From NCBI GenBank assembly GCA_963778675.1, contig CAVZVI010000014.1:310001-374000 (forward strand): 64,000 nucleotides of DNA. Reading direction: 5' to 3'. The DNA comes from CAWCDJ01 sp963778675. GTDB taxonomy: Bacteria > Acidobacteriota > Terriglobia > Bryobacterales > Bryobacteraceae. Position 1 is the stretch's first letter, and each line of letters opens with the position of its first letter. A model generated the notes under the pieces. It was not told the origin of the DNA. It made no database searches and worked only from the letters and a program-made list of their open reading frames with translations. Positions 14,532-23,819 of this stretch are shown here, piece by piece. Both the position numbers and the translations under genes were made by a program.

Positions 14532-16856
14532 ATGACACTTTCCGCCACGACGCGCTGCCTGGGAGCCGGGCTCCTGATTTGTCTGCTCGCCGCTCCGGGC
14601 AACGGCGCCGATCCCCAGAAGAGCCGCGCCGATCTACCGGATCCGCTGGTGGGTACCTGGTCGATGTACGAGTTGTCCCACGGGAATACCTATCCGGGAG
14701 TGTTCACGCCATTCGGCATGCTGGGCTGGACCGCGCAGATGACCGAAGGCAATGGCTGGCCTTACCAGTTTTTCCGCGAGACCCTGATCGGGTTCATGGC
14801 CACGCACCAGCCTTCCGCCTGGATGAGCAACTACGGGCCGTTTTCGCTCATGCCGCTCACCGGAATGCTCCAGGTGCAGCCCAGCGAGCGCGCCTCCCAT
14901 TTCAGCCACGAAAATGAGCAGGCGCGGCCCTATCGATATAGCGTGCTGCTGGACGCCTACAAGGTGAAGGTCGAAATGGCGCCCACCCGGCGGGGAGGCG
15001 TCTTCCGCTTCACTTTCCCGAAGACCGAAGACGCCTACGTGGTGCTCGACGCGATGCATGGCGGGGGCGCGGTGGAGATCGATTCCGAAACCCACACGAT
15101 CACCGGTAAGAACTCTTCGGGCGCGCGCCGATCGCCGAACTTCGCGCAATACTTCGTGGCGGTGTTCGACCATCCGTTCGCGCGCCACGGGGTCTGGGAG
15201 ATTCCTGAAAACCCCCAAGGCAGGGCTCTGCCAAACCACGCGGCGGAGATCCTGGCGGACGGGACTTCCCGCGCCGGTAACCACGTGGGCGCGTACGCCG
15301 GGTTCTCGACCAGGGAGGGCGAGGCCGTTACGGTGCGCATCGGGGTTTCGTTGATCAGCACGGAGCAGGCCCGCCGCAACCTCGAGCAGGACATGCCCGC
15401 GGCCGATTTCGACAAGATTGCCGGGAGCGCGAAATCGGAGTGGGAACGGCAACTCGCGAAGATCGACGTGGAGGGCGGCACGGAGGCGCAGCGGCGGACC
15501 TTTTACACGGCCCTCTACCACGCGGTGCAGTTCCCGCACATGCTTCAGGAGACCGATGCCTCCGGCCGGATGGTGCACTGGAGCCCGTACGACGGCCAGG
15601 TGCATCCCGGCGAGATGTTCGCAGACAACGGGTTCTGGGACACGTTCCGGGCCCAGTTCCCACTTCTGACCCTGCTGGAGCCGAAGAAAGACGCCGAGAT
15701 CATCCGCGCCATGCTGAACGCCTACGACGAAGGCGGCTTCATTCCCAAGTGGCCCAACCCCGGCGAGACCAACGTCATGATCGGAACCCACGGCGATTCG
15801 GTGATTGCCGACGCCTATATGAAAGGTATCCGCGATTACGACGTCGCCAAGGCGTACGCCGCTCTCCGCAAAGACGCGACGGAGAAGGGCACCGGCGTTT
15901 TCCAGGCACGCAGCGGGATCGAGGACTACATCAAGCTCGGCTATGTTCCGTTCGACCACGGCGTCAGAGAGTCCGTGGCATGCACGTTGGAGTACGCTTA
16001 CGACGATTTCGCCGTAGCCCAGATGGCGAAGGCCTTGGGGAAGGATGAAGATTACCGGTCGTTCATGGCGCGCACGAAGAACTACCGGAACATATACGAT
16101 GCTCAAACCGGCTTCATGCGCGGTCGCAAGTCAGACGGTTCCTGGATCGAGCCGTTCGATCCGCTGGCCTGGGGCGGAGTATATACCGAAGGCAACGCGT
16201 GGCAGTGGCTATGGTCCGTGCAACAGGACATCCCGGGCCTCATGGAACTGATGGGCGGCAAGGCGGCGTTCATCCACAAGCTGGATTCGCTATTCGCGGC
16301 GACAACGGCCTTCAAGGTTGGGGGATACGGACAGGTCATCCACGAGATGACCGAAGCCAAGATGGAAGACATGGGCCAATACGCCCACATCAACGAACCA
16401 GTCCATCACGTCGCGTACCTTTACGACTACGCCGGCCAGCCGTGGAAGACGCAGCGGTTGGTCCATACGATCGAAGACCGTCTGTACCGGCCCGGACCGG
16501 CCGGCTGGCTGGGCGACGAGGACACCGGCCAGATGTCCTCCTGGTACATTTTCAGCGCGCTGGGGTTCTATCCCGTGAATCCGGGCCAGCCTGTTTACGC
16601 GATCGGCAGCCCGCTGTTCGACCGCGCGACGATCCACCTGGAGAACGGAAAGAGTTTCACCGTCGAAGCGGACAGAAAGGCGCCCGCTGACATCTACGTT
16701 CAGTCGGCAACTCTCAACGGCAGGCCGCTGGACCGGGTCTGGATCACTCACGCCGAAATTGTGAAAGGCGGCGTGCTGCGGTTCCGTCTGGGACCGCGTC
16801 CGAACGAAAAATGGGGCATATCGGGACTGCCTTCGCCGGATACAACTCCCGAGTAG
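14532..16856 (+). CDS. GH92 family alpha-mannosidase, secreted
   Basis: A 774-residue glycoside hydrolase of family 92 (exo-acting, calcium-dependent alpha-mannosidases). Seen in order: a signal peptide (MTLSATTRCLGAGLLICLLA, cleavage near GNGA), LVGTWSMYELSHGNTYPGVF-type start of the N-terminal beta-sandwich with PFGMLGWTAQ, then RTFYTALYHAVQFPHM, DGQVHPGEMFADNGFWDTFR, GGFIPKWPNPGETNVMIGTH, GYVPFDHGVRESVACTLEYA, and NEPVHHVAYLYDYAGQPW with GDEDTGQMSSWYIFSALGFY near the end, all landmarks of the family's catalytic domain. The ATG at 14532 is preferred to the in-frame GTG at 14439 because it begins the signal peptide. It probably trims mannose from glycans in the periplasm or outside the cell. 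Confidence 0.92.
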   Translation: MTLSATTRCLGAGLLICLLAAPGNGADPQKSRADLPDPLVGTWSMYELSHGNTYPGVFTPFGMLGWTAQMTEGNGWPYQFFRETLIGFMATHQPSAWMSNYGPFSLMPLTGMLQVQPSERASHFSHENEQARPYRYSVLLDAYKVKVEMAPTRRGGVFRFTFPKTEDAYVVLDAMHGGGAVEIDSETHTITGKNSSGARRSPNFAQYFVAVFDHPFARHGVWEIPENPQGRALPNHAAEILADGTSRAGNHVGAYAGFSTREGEAVTVRIGVSLISTEQARRNLEQDMPAADFDKIAGSAKSEWERQLAKIDVEGGTEAQRRTFYTALYHAVQFPHMLQETDASGRMVHWSPYDGQVHPGEMFADNGFWDTFRAQFPLLTLLEPKKDAEIIRAMLNAYDEGGFIPKWPNPGETNVMIGTHGDSVIADAYMKGIRDYDVAKAYAALRKDATEKGTGVFQARSGIEDYIKLGYVPFDHGVRESVACTLEYAYDDFAVAQMAKALGKDEDYRSFMARTKNYRNIYDAQTGFMRGRKSDGSWIEPFDPLAWGGVYTEGNAWQWLWSVQQDIPGLMELMGGKAAFIHKLDSLFAATTAFKVGGYGQVIHEMTEAKMEDMGQYAHINEPVHHVAYLYDYAGQPWKTQRLVHTIEDRLYRPGPAGWLGDEDTGQMSSWYIFSALGFYPVNPGQPVYAIGSPLFDRATIHLENGKSFTVEADRKAPADIYVQSATLNGRPLDRVWITHAEIVKGGVLRFRLGPRPNEKWGISGLPSPDTTPE

Positions 16857-16908
16857 TCCCGGGTAGTCCCATTGCTCTTGGCCGGTCCGGGCGCTACACT
16901 CACCCACC

Positions 16909-18018
16909 GTGGACAGACGTTTGTTTCTGCAACTCGCGGCCGGCTCGCCGCTGCTTGCGGGGCCCGGCGATCAACCGGTGTACCGGGTTGTCACGCGATA
17001 TAAGGCGTCCGCGCAGCCGGCGATGCCGGGCCCGTATCCCGGCCAGATGGTACGAACGCACGCCGAACGATCCATCGACGCGGAAAGTGGACGCGTGGAC
17101 AAAGAGGTCGTCAGGCAGATGCTTTCGGCCGGTATTCGTTCGCTTACCGGAGATGCCCGCGCAGAGGACGCCTGGGCGCGGTTCATCGCTCCGAAGGACA
17201 TCGTCGGCATCAAGGTCAACTGCTCCGGCGCGCCGAAGATCCAATCCACGCCGGAAGTGGTCGCTTGTATTGCGGAGAGTTTGACGGCGGTCGGCGTGCC
17301 GGCCAAACAGATTTACGTTTACGAGCGCTTCGATAACCAGCTTCGCAGCGTGGGCTACGAGAAGTTTCTGCCGCAGGGGGTTCATGTCGTGGCGGCCGAG
17401 AACTCGCGCGGCGCGATCCTCGGCTACGATCCTTATACTTATGTCGAAACCAGCTTTTTCGGCGAGGACGACACCCGGTCCAACATGGTGCGGCTGGTTT
17501 CCGATACGCTTACGAAGATCATCAACGTCCCTAATACGAAGGAGCATCAGGCGTCGGGCGTTACCGGCGCCTTGAAGAATATCGCCTACGGCAATTTTTC
17601 GAACGTGGCGCGCTCGCACGAACGCGAGAAGACATTCACGCTCTCTTTCATCGGCACTCTCGCGGCGGTCGAGCCCCTGCCTTCCCGTGTAGTGCTGCAT
17701 GTGATGGACGGCCTCCGCGGCGTGTGGCAGGCGGGACCGTTCAGCGAGTATCCGCAGTTCCGGTTCTATCCCAAGCAGATCTGGGTGGGGACGGACCCGG
17801 TGGCAATGGACCACCAGCTCATCGATCTGATCGAAGCGAAGCGCAAGGCGGAAGGAGCGGTGTCGATCTTCGACCAGTCGCGCGAGCACCTCGGGGATAA
17901 TCGGAATCCCAACTTCAACCGCTACATTCGCGAGCCGGGGCACGTAGAGTATGCAGGCAAGCTGGGCCTGGGCGTCTTCGATGCGGCCAAAATCCGGGTG
18001 AAGGCGGTGGAAGTATGA
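16909..18018 (+). CDS. DUF362 domain protein, exported
   Basis: A 369-residue protein beginning at a GTG with a short twin-arginine-like leader (MDRRLFLQLAAGSPLLAG). The body is DUF362: DIVGIKVNCSGAPKIQSTPE (the family's 'vliKpN' strand), IINVPNTKEHQASGVTGALKN and WVGTDPVAMDHQLIDLIEAK. The family is annotated only by structure and some members bind Fe-S clusters; none of the ferredoxin Cys motifs is present here. A TACACT hexamer ends 8 bases before the GTG and no ribosome binding site is evident, so the transcript could be nearly leaderless. It is coupled to the next gene by a 4-base overlap. Confidence 0.8.
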   Translation: MDRRLFLQLAAGSPLLAGPGDQPVYRVVTRYKASAQPAMPGPYPGQMVRTHAERSIDAESGRVDKEVVRQMLSAGIRSLTGDARAEDAWARFIAPKDIVGIKVNCSGAPKIQSTPEVVACIAESLTAVGVPAKQIYVYERFDNQLRSVGYEKFLPQGVHVVAAENSRGAILGYDPYTYVETSFFGEDDTRSNMVRLVSDTLTKIINVPNTKEHQASGVTGALKNIAYGNFSNVARSHEREKTFTLSFIGTLAAVEPLPSRVVLHVMDGLRGVWQAGPFSEYPQFRFYPKQIWVGTDPVAMDHQLIDLIEAKRKAEGAVSIFDQSREHLGDNRNPNFNRYIREPGHVEYAGKLGLGVFDAAKIRVKAVEV

Positions 18019-18947
18019 TGCTGCTGCTGGCGGCGGCCATCTTGCCGAGGCTGTTCTGGGATGCCTCTCCGGATACGGCGGCCGCCCTGCGGGAAGCAGG
18101 GATCCGGGAGATCGTGGTCCCGGCATCGCGTGCCGGGGCGTGGCGGGGCACGGCGGGAATCACGGTCGAGACCGTGGACCTTGCGGGCATGGTGAAAGCG
18201 GGGGCACCCTCGGTGGATTATCGCGCGAACGAAGCGACCGCGAGCCGGTCGCCCTGGATCGATTCGAACGGCTGGCAGTTCCTGCGCCGGCCGCGCGCGC
18301 ACTATGTCTATGACGCGAAGGGTGGGCAGGCGGCGCTGGCGGCCGCCGAGGCCTTCTGTTACGGAGTGGATGCGGTGGTCCGCAGTGACGAGGCAGGGCT
18401 GCGGCCGTTCGGACAGATGCTCGGCTTTCTCAGGAACATCGGCGGGGACCGCATGGCGGCTATCGCCGACATCGGGTTCGTGGACAACGGCTCCGACGAT
18501 GCGGGCGAGGTCATGAACCTGATGGTGCGGGACAACCTGCTGTTTCAAATCGTGCCGGGGCCGGAATCGAATCGGAAGCTGACGGTTCGGCTTGGTTCGA
18601 AGCAGTTTCCGGCTGCGGACGCGAGCGATCCCAGCCGTATGGCGCATCTGATCCGCGCGACGCTGACCGACGAGCACCGTTCGGTGCGCATCTACGGGAG
18701 CCTCGTGGTGGTCGCGCGGCTGGAGAAGTCGGCAGGCGGTATACGGGTTCACCTGCTGAATTATGCAGGCGCGGCGCGCCGGGTGGACGGGGTGCGGGTG
18801 CGCGTTTTGGGGCGTTTTCCGCGCCATATCCTCATGGCGGAGGGCACCCCCGGGGCGCAGTTGATGGATTACCTGCTTGAAAACGATGCTACCGAATTCA
18901 CGCTTCCCGAATTGAAAACATACGCGGTTGTGGAGCTGTCGAGATGA
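18015..18947 (+). CDS. uncharacterised secreted protein
   Basis: A 310-residue protein that I do not recognise. It starts with a hydrophobic leader (MMLLLAAAILPRLFWDA) and has alternating strands and helices with phrases such as AALREAGIREIVVPA and EAFCYGVDAVV, suggesting a TIM-barrel-like or glycosidase-related fold, and ends with a beta-rich part (IRVHLLNYAGAARRVDGVRVRV) like the C-terminal beta domain of some glycosidases. It overlaps the DUF362 gene upstream (ATGATG over TGA) and the amidohydrolase gene downstream (ATGA), so the three are probably one operon. Confidence 0.65.
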   Translation: MMLLLAAAILPRLFWDASPDTAAALREAGIREIVVPASRAGAWRGTAGITVETVDLAGMVKAGAPSVDYRANEATASRSPWIDSNGWQFLRRPRAHYVYDAKGGQAALAAAEAFCYGVDAVVRSDEAGLRPFGQMLGFLRNIGGDRMAAIADIGFVDNGSDDAGEVMNLMVRDNLLFQIVPGPESNRKLTVRLGSKQFPAADASDPSRMAHLIRATLTDEHRSVRIYGSLVVVARLEKSAGGIRVHLLNYAGAARRVDGVRVRVLGRFPRHILMAEGTPGAQLMDYLLENDATEFTLPELKTYAVVELSR

Positions 18948-20245
18948 GGCTGACGATGAAAGGTATTATTCTGGCGGCGGTCCTGAGTGAGGCGATGGCC
19001 TCCGCCCAGAGCTATGATCTGTTGCTCCAGGGCGGACACGTCATCGACGCCAGGAACGGAATCAGCGCGGTGCGCGATGTGGCGATCCGCAACGGCGCCG
19101 TGGCGGCGGTGGGCGAGCACCTGGACCCGCGGTCGGCGGTGAAGACCGTTAACGTGGCCGGCCTCTACGTGGTGCCCGGGCTGGTCGATATCCACGTTCA
19201 CGTCTTCGCTGGAACCGGCGAGCGGAACTCTTATGCAGGCGATAACAGCGTGTATCCCGATGGGTTTACCTTCCGTGTAGGGGTAACCACGGTGGCCGAC
19301 GCCGGCTGTTCGGGATGGCGCAACTTCGAGGATTTCAAGGAACGGATTATCGACCGGTCCAAGACGCGTGTGCTCGCGTTTCTGAATATCGTGGGGCACG
19401 GGATGCGCGGCGCGCATTTCGAACAGAATGTCGAGGACATGCAGGCGGCGCCGGCGGCGGAAATGGCGCTGAAGCACAAAGGCCTGATCGTGGGGTTCAA
19501 GACGGCGCATTATGCGGGGCCGGATTGGACACCGGTGGAGCGTGCCGTCGAGGCGGGAACCGCGGCGGGGATCCCGGTAATGGTGGATTTTGGCGAAGAC
19601 CGGCCGGAGCGGCCGCTCGCCGAATTGCTCGAGCACAAGCTGCGCCCCGGCGATATCTATACCCACTGTTACTCGGGCTTGCGCCACGAGCTCGATGATT
19701 CCGGCGAAGTGAACCCGGGGATGATCGAGGGCCGCAAGCGCGGCGTAATCTTCGATGTGGGTCACGGCGGCGGGAGCTTTGCGTGGCGAGTTGCGGTTCC
19801 GGCGATCCGGCAGGGGTTCTTACCCGATTCGATCTCCACCGACCTCCACATCGGCAGCATGAACGCCGGAATGAAAGACATGTTGAACGTAATGGGTAAG
19901 TTCCTGGCGATGGGGGTGCCGCTGGACCAGGTGATACGGGATGCGACTTGGAATCCCGCTCGTGAAATTCATCACGAAGAATTGGGAAACCTGTCCGCCG
20001 GCTCGCCGGCGGACATTGCGGTGCTGCGGCTGGAAACGGGGAAATTCGGGTTTACCGACATGTATGGCGCGCGGATGGACGGGAGGCAGCGCCTGCTCTG
20101 CGAGTTAACAATCCGCAACGGGAAGGTCGTCTACGACTTAAACGGCATTACCAGACCCGACTGGAAAACCTTGCCGAAAAACTATACGCGGACGGGAGAT
20201 CCCCGGTGGGATGGGGTGACACCTGCACGGCGGACGGCGAAGTAA
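18944..20245 (+). CDS. amidohydrolase/deacetylase family metallohydrolase, exported
   Basis: A 433-residue amidohydrolase-superfamily enzyme with a signal peptide (first ~22 residues, cleavage near ASAQ). The composite N-terminal beta domain reads YDLLLQGGHVIDARNG; the metal-binding HVH is in VDIHVHVFAGTG; GVTTVADAG, the carbamylable-type Lys region GLIVGFKTAHY, IYTHCYSG, FDVGHGGGSFAW and STDLHIGSM follow, and the C-terminal SAGSPADIAVL is typical. It matches the EF_0837/AHA_3915-type deacetylase-like group that often stands beside SelA-like PLP enzymes. Here a SelA-like gene does follow, after a broken receptor gene, so the two may act on one amino-sugar or D-amino-acid substrate. Confidence 0.85.
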   Translation: MRLTMKGIILAAVLSEAMASAQSYDLLLQGGHVIDARNGISAVRDVAIRNGAVAAVGEHLDPRSAVKTVNVAGLYVVPGLVDIHVHVFAGTGERNSYAGDNSVYPDGFTFRVGVTTVADAGCSGWRNFEDFKERIIDRSKTRVLAFLNIVGHGMRGAHFEQNVEDMQAAPAAEMALKHKGLIVGFKTAHYAGPDWTPVERAVEAGTAAGIPVMVDFGEDRPERPLAELLEHKLRPGDIYTHCYSGLRHELDDSGEVNPGMIEGRKRGVIFDVGHGGGSFAWRVAVPAIRQGFLPDSISTDLHIGSMNAGMKDMLNVMGKFLAMGVPLDQVIRDATWNPAREIHHEELGNLSAGSPADIAVLRLETGKFGFTDMYGARMDGRQRLLCELTIRNGKVVYDLNGITRPDWKTLPKNYTRTGDPRWDGVTPARRTAK

Positions 20246-20377
20246 GATTTCGCGTGATCTCCGGCCGGGGCAGGTATATACTGTTTCCTATCTGGATATT
20301 AGACTGCCTAAAGGTGGAATATCGGCCGGCTTTATGGGTCGACCGGGATTCCGGGCCTTTAGTCGAAAGGGGTCTTT

Positions 20378-23300
20378 ATGGTAGGGAAAACGTGGATTGC
20401 AATCGCTGGACTCGTGTGCCTGGGCGTCGCGTCGGCGTATGCCCAGGAGGTCAGCGCCGGGATTACCGGGCGCGTTACGGATCCGTCGGGCAGCGCCATC
20501 GTAGGGGCTTCGGTTACGGCAAAGGACTTGGACCGGGGCACCGAATGGCCCACATCGACAAATGAAGAGGGGATTTACAGTTTTCCCCGCGTCCCGATCG
20601 GACGTTACTCGGTAAGATTCGAATCAAAGGGTTTTAAGACGACGCAGATCTCAGGTCACTCTGGAACTCAACCAACGTGCCAGGCTGGACATTTCGATGG
20701 AAGTCGGCGTCGTCGCGGAGACGGTGACGGTTTCGGGAGAGGCCGCGGCGCTGCAGACGGATACAACCCAGGTCGGCGCGGTCATCGCATCCAGCCAGAT
20801 CGATCATACACCGCTCATCAGCCGGAATCCCATCGCACTGACGCTGCTCACCGCAGGCGTCACCACTCCTGATCCGAACAGCTTCAATAACGGCCAGCGC
20901 ACCACGGGTGGCGGGCGGCCATATGTGAACGGCAACCGGGAAGAATCGAACAATTTCCTGCTGGACGGTGTGGACAACAATTTCACTTCGGATAACCTGG
21001 TCTCCTATCAGCCCAATCCGGATGCGATCGCGGAGTTCAAACTGATCACGAACAACGCCTCGGCCGAATTTGGCAACTTCCAGGGCGGGATCATCAACGT
21101 CGTGATCAAGTCCGGGACCAACCAGTTCCACGGCGACGCCTTTGAATACTTCCGCAACGACAAGTTGAATGCTAATAACTGGGGCAACAATTGGAATAAC
21201 GTTCCTCGAGGCCCCATCCGCTGGAACCAGTTCGGCGGAACGATCGGCGGTCCCATCTTTAAGGACAAGTTGTTTTTCTTTGCAGATTATCAGGGATTGC
21301 GGCGAAACTCCCCTCCACAGATTTCCGCGGCTACGGTGATGCCGATGGCATGGCGGAACGGTGATTTCTCCGCTCTGCTCGACACGACCCAGACAGGCGG
21401 CAAAGTAATCCAACTCTATAACCCTTATTCGCTCGACACAGCTACCGGGCTGCGCAGCCCGTTTCCGAATAATGTAATTCCCACCAGCCTGCTGAATCCA
21501 GCGGCAGTCAAGCTGCTGACGAACACCTCGTTGTATCCGGCGCCACAGTATAGCCGGTTCACACAGTCGAATTACTACTACACATCGTCGAGCTATCTCT
21601 ATAGTCGACCAGGGCGACATCAAGATCGACTGGCGGCCGCAGGAGAAGGACTACTTTACGGTGCGCCTCTCCAAGGCCCGCCAGGATAATCCGGGCCTCA
21701 ACACCTTCCCGCTGCTCTATAACACGTTCAATACCTCGCCTTTCCAGAACGGCGTGATCAACTGGACACGTACGATCAGCCCTCACATCGTGAACGAAGC
21801 GCGCGTGGGCGTCAACAACGTGATGCTCGACAACGGAGGCGCCGACAAAGGGCTGGGTAACATCGCGCAGAGTGCGGGCATCCAGAATGCCGGCCGGGCC
21901 TGCTCTCCCTGCAGGGATTCGATTGGTCGACCGGTCTCGGCAACGCGAATATCGGCGATGCAGCAGCTTATTCGCAAACACGACCTTCCACTATGCCGAT
22001 AACCTGACCATCACTCACGGCCGCCACATGATGAAAATGGGGGCACAGTTGTTGCGCGAGTGGATCAATGTGTTTTATTCGGGGAACAACGGCCGGGCGG
22101 CTTCATCATTTTAACGGCCGCTTCACTGCCCAAAACGCCACGAGCCCGTCCGGCACGCAGATCGGCGAGGCCGATTTCATGCTGGGCCTGCCGGACTCAG
22201 TTAGGCCGGGGGCTGCAATCCGGCACGTGGGGCCAGCGGTCGATCATCTACGGCCTGTACTTCCAGGACGACTGGCGTGTAAGCGACAGTCTCACTTTGA
22301 ACCTGGGATCTGCGCTGGGAATACCACACTCCGTGGGTGGAAGTGGAGAATCGCCAGTCGAATTTCAACGAGTTTACCGGCCAGATGGTACTGGCTGCGC
22401 CGCTGCCGGCGAACCTGGTGGCGCCGCCGGGACCGGCGCCGCAGATCGACAGCAATCGGGGGCTGTACAACCCTTACAAGAAGGACTTCCAGCCCCGAGT
22501 CGGCTTTGCCTATACGCCTGCGATGTTGAACAAGAAAGTGGTGCTCCGCGGTGCGTACACGATCTCTTCTTACCTGGAAGGCACCGGAACGAACCTGCGG
22601 ACGCCTCTCAACCCGCCGTTCAATTCGGAATTCCAGACGTACTACAACACGCCGAGCATTCGCGCTGCCGGGAAGACCACGCTCGACCAGGGTCTTGTCG
22701 GGCCTCAATCCGAAGAATCCCTATGTCGGCGCCACGATTCGTCTGTGGGATCCATCGTCCGCCGGCAAAGGTCCAGCAATGGAATTTCTCGATGGACTAC
22801 CAGTTACCGGCAGACAACGTTCTGACGGTCGGCTATGTCGGGCAGCATGGGACGCACCTCGTGGTGCCGATGCCATACCTTCAAAACAAATTGTAAACGG
22901 GCAAATGGTTCAAGGGCCGTTCCTTTCCGGCAACCCGGACTCTGCGCAGTGAGATCTCCCAGATCTCCGGGACGGCATGCGGTCGAGCAGGCAAGATATA
23001 ACGCGCTCCAGGCGACGCTTCGCAAGCGGTTCAGCAGCGGGCCTGGAATACCAGGTAGCGTTCACCTATTCGCACGGCATGTCGGATGCGATTGGGTATT
23101 ACGGCCAGGGCGGCCAGGCCGGCAGCCAGTCTGCATACTGGCAGAATCTGTATTGCCAGGCATGCGAGATGGGGCCGACTTACTTCGACAATAAATTCAT
23201 GTTAGTGCCTTCCTTCGTTTACGAGCTGCCATTCGGCCGCGGCCGTAAGTTCGGGTCGAATTGGGGTAAGGGCGCGGACGCGCTGCTTGGAGGCTGGCAG

Positions 23301-23735
23301 TTGGGCGGCATCTACACCGCACATTCCGGTTTCCCGCTCACGATCAAGATACAACGGCGATACTTCCGGCACCGGCGCAGCGCAGCTTCCGCGTGAACGT
23401 GGTCGGGACGCCGAATGACCCGCACACATCGGGCCGGGCGCGCTCTACCTGGATCCGGCGGCCTACGCCGTGCTCCGACGAAGGGAACTTATGGTAACAT
23501 CGGCGTGGGTACCGCCCGCGGTCCCGGCATGAGCCGCTTCGACCTGTCTCTCGGGAAGAATTCGCGATGACCGAAAGTCGAAATATTTCGAGCTCCGGGG
23601 CGAAGCGTTCAATCCTTCAATTCGCCGATTTTCCTGAGCCCGGCATCGCAGACCATCACTTCGACCCTGTTCGGCCAGATCCGCGGCTCGCAGGGTGAGC
23701 GCAACATGCAGATCGTCGCGAAGTTCTACTTCTGA
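20378..23735 (+). pseudogene. Oar-like TonB-dependent receptor, disrupted by many frameshifts
   Basis: The coding line starts with a signal peptide and a carboxypeptidase-regulatory domain (AGITGRVTDPSGSAIVGASV), passes the plug (NFLLDGVDNNFTSDNLVSYQ; SAEFGNFQGGIINVVIKSG) and barrel segments (FQDDWRVSDSLTLN, GLEYQVAFTYSHGM, PFGRGRKFGSNW), and ends with the family's usual C-terminus (GSQGERNMQIVAKFYF, stop at 23733-23735). The frame changes at least a dozen times, for example near 20660, 20673, 21600, 21898, 21968, 22100, 22200, 22310, 22700, 22760, 23040 and 23355, each by single-base gains or losses, with few in-frame stops. Either recent decay or a locally error-prone assembly explains it. 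An intact relative lies at 42307-45594. Confidence 0.85.
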
Positions 23736-23819
23736 CAAGATCGCTTCCTGGCGGTCGCTCTCTGGCAACGGGAGTCGCGGCCGTCAGGGAGCGGCGGTTA
23801 GCACAATTGAGGAGGCGTT

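Noticed and set aside
14634..16106. Minus-strand open frame of 490 codons opposite the GH92 gene
   Set aside because: Shadow of GH92 codon bias; no family resemblance and no ribosome binding site.
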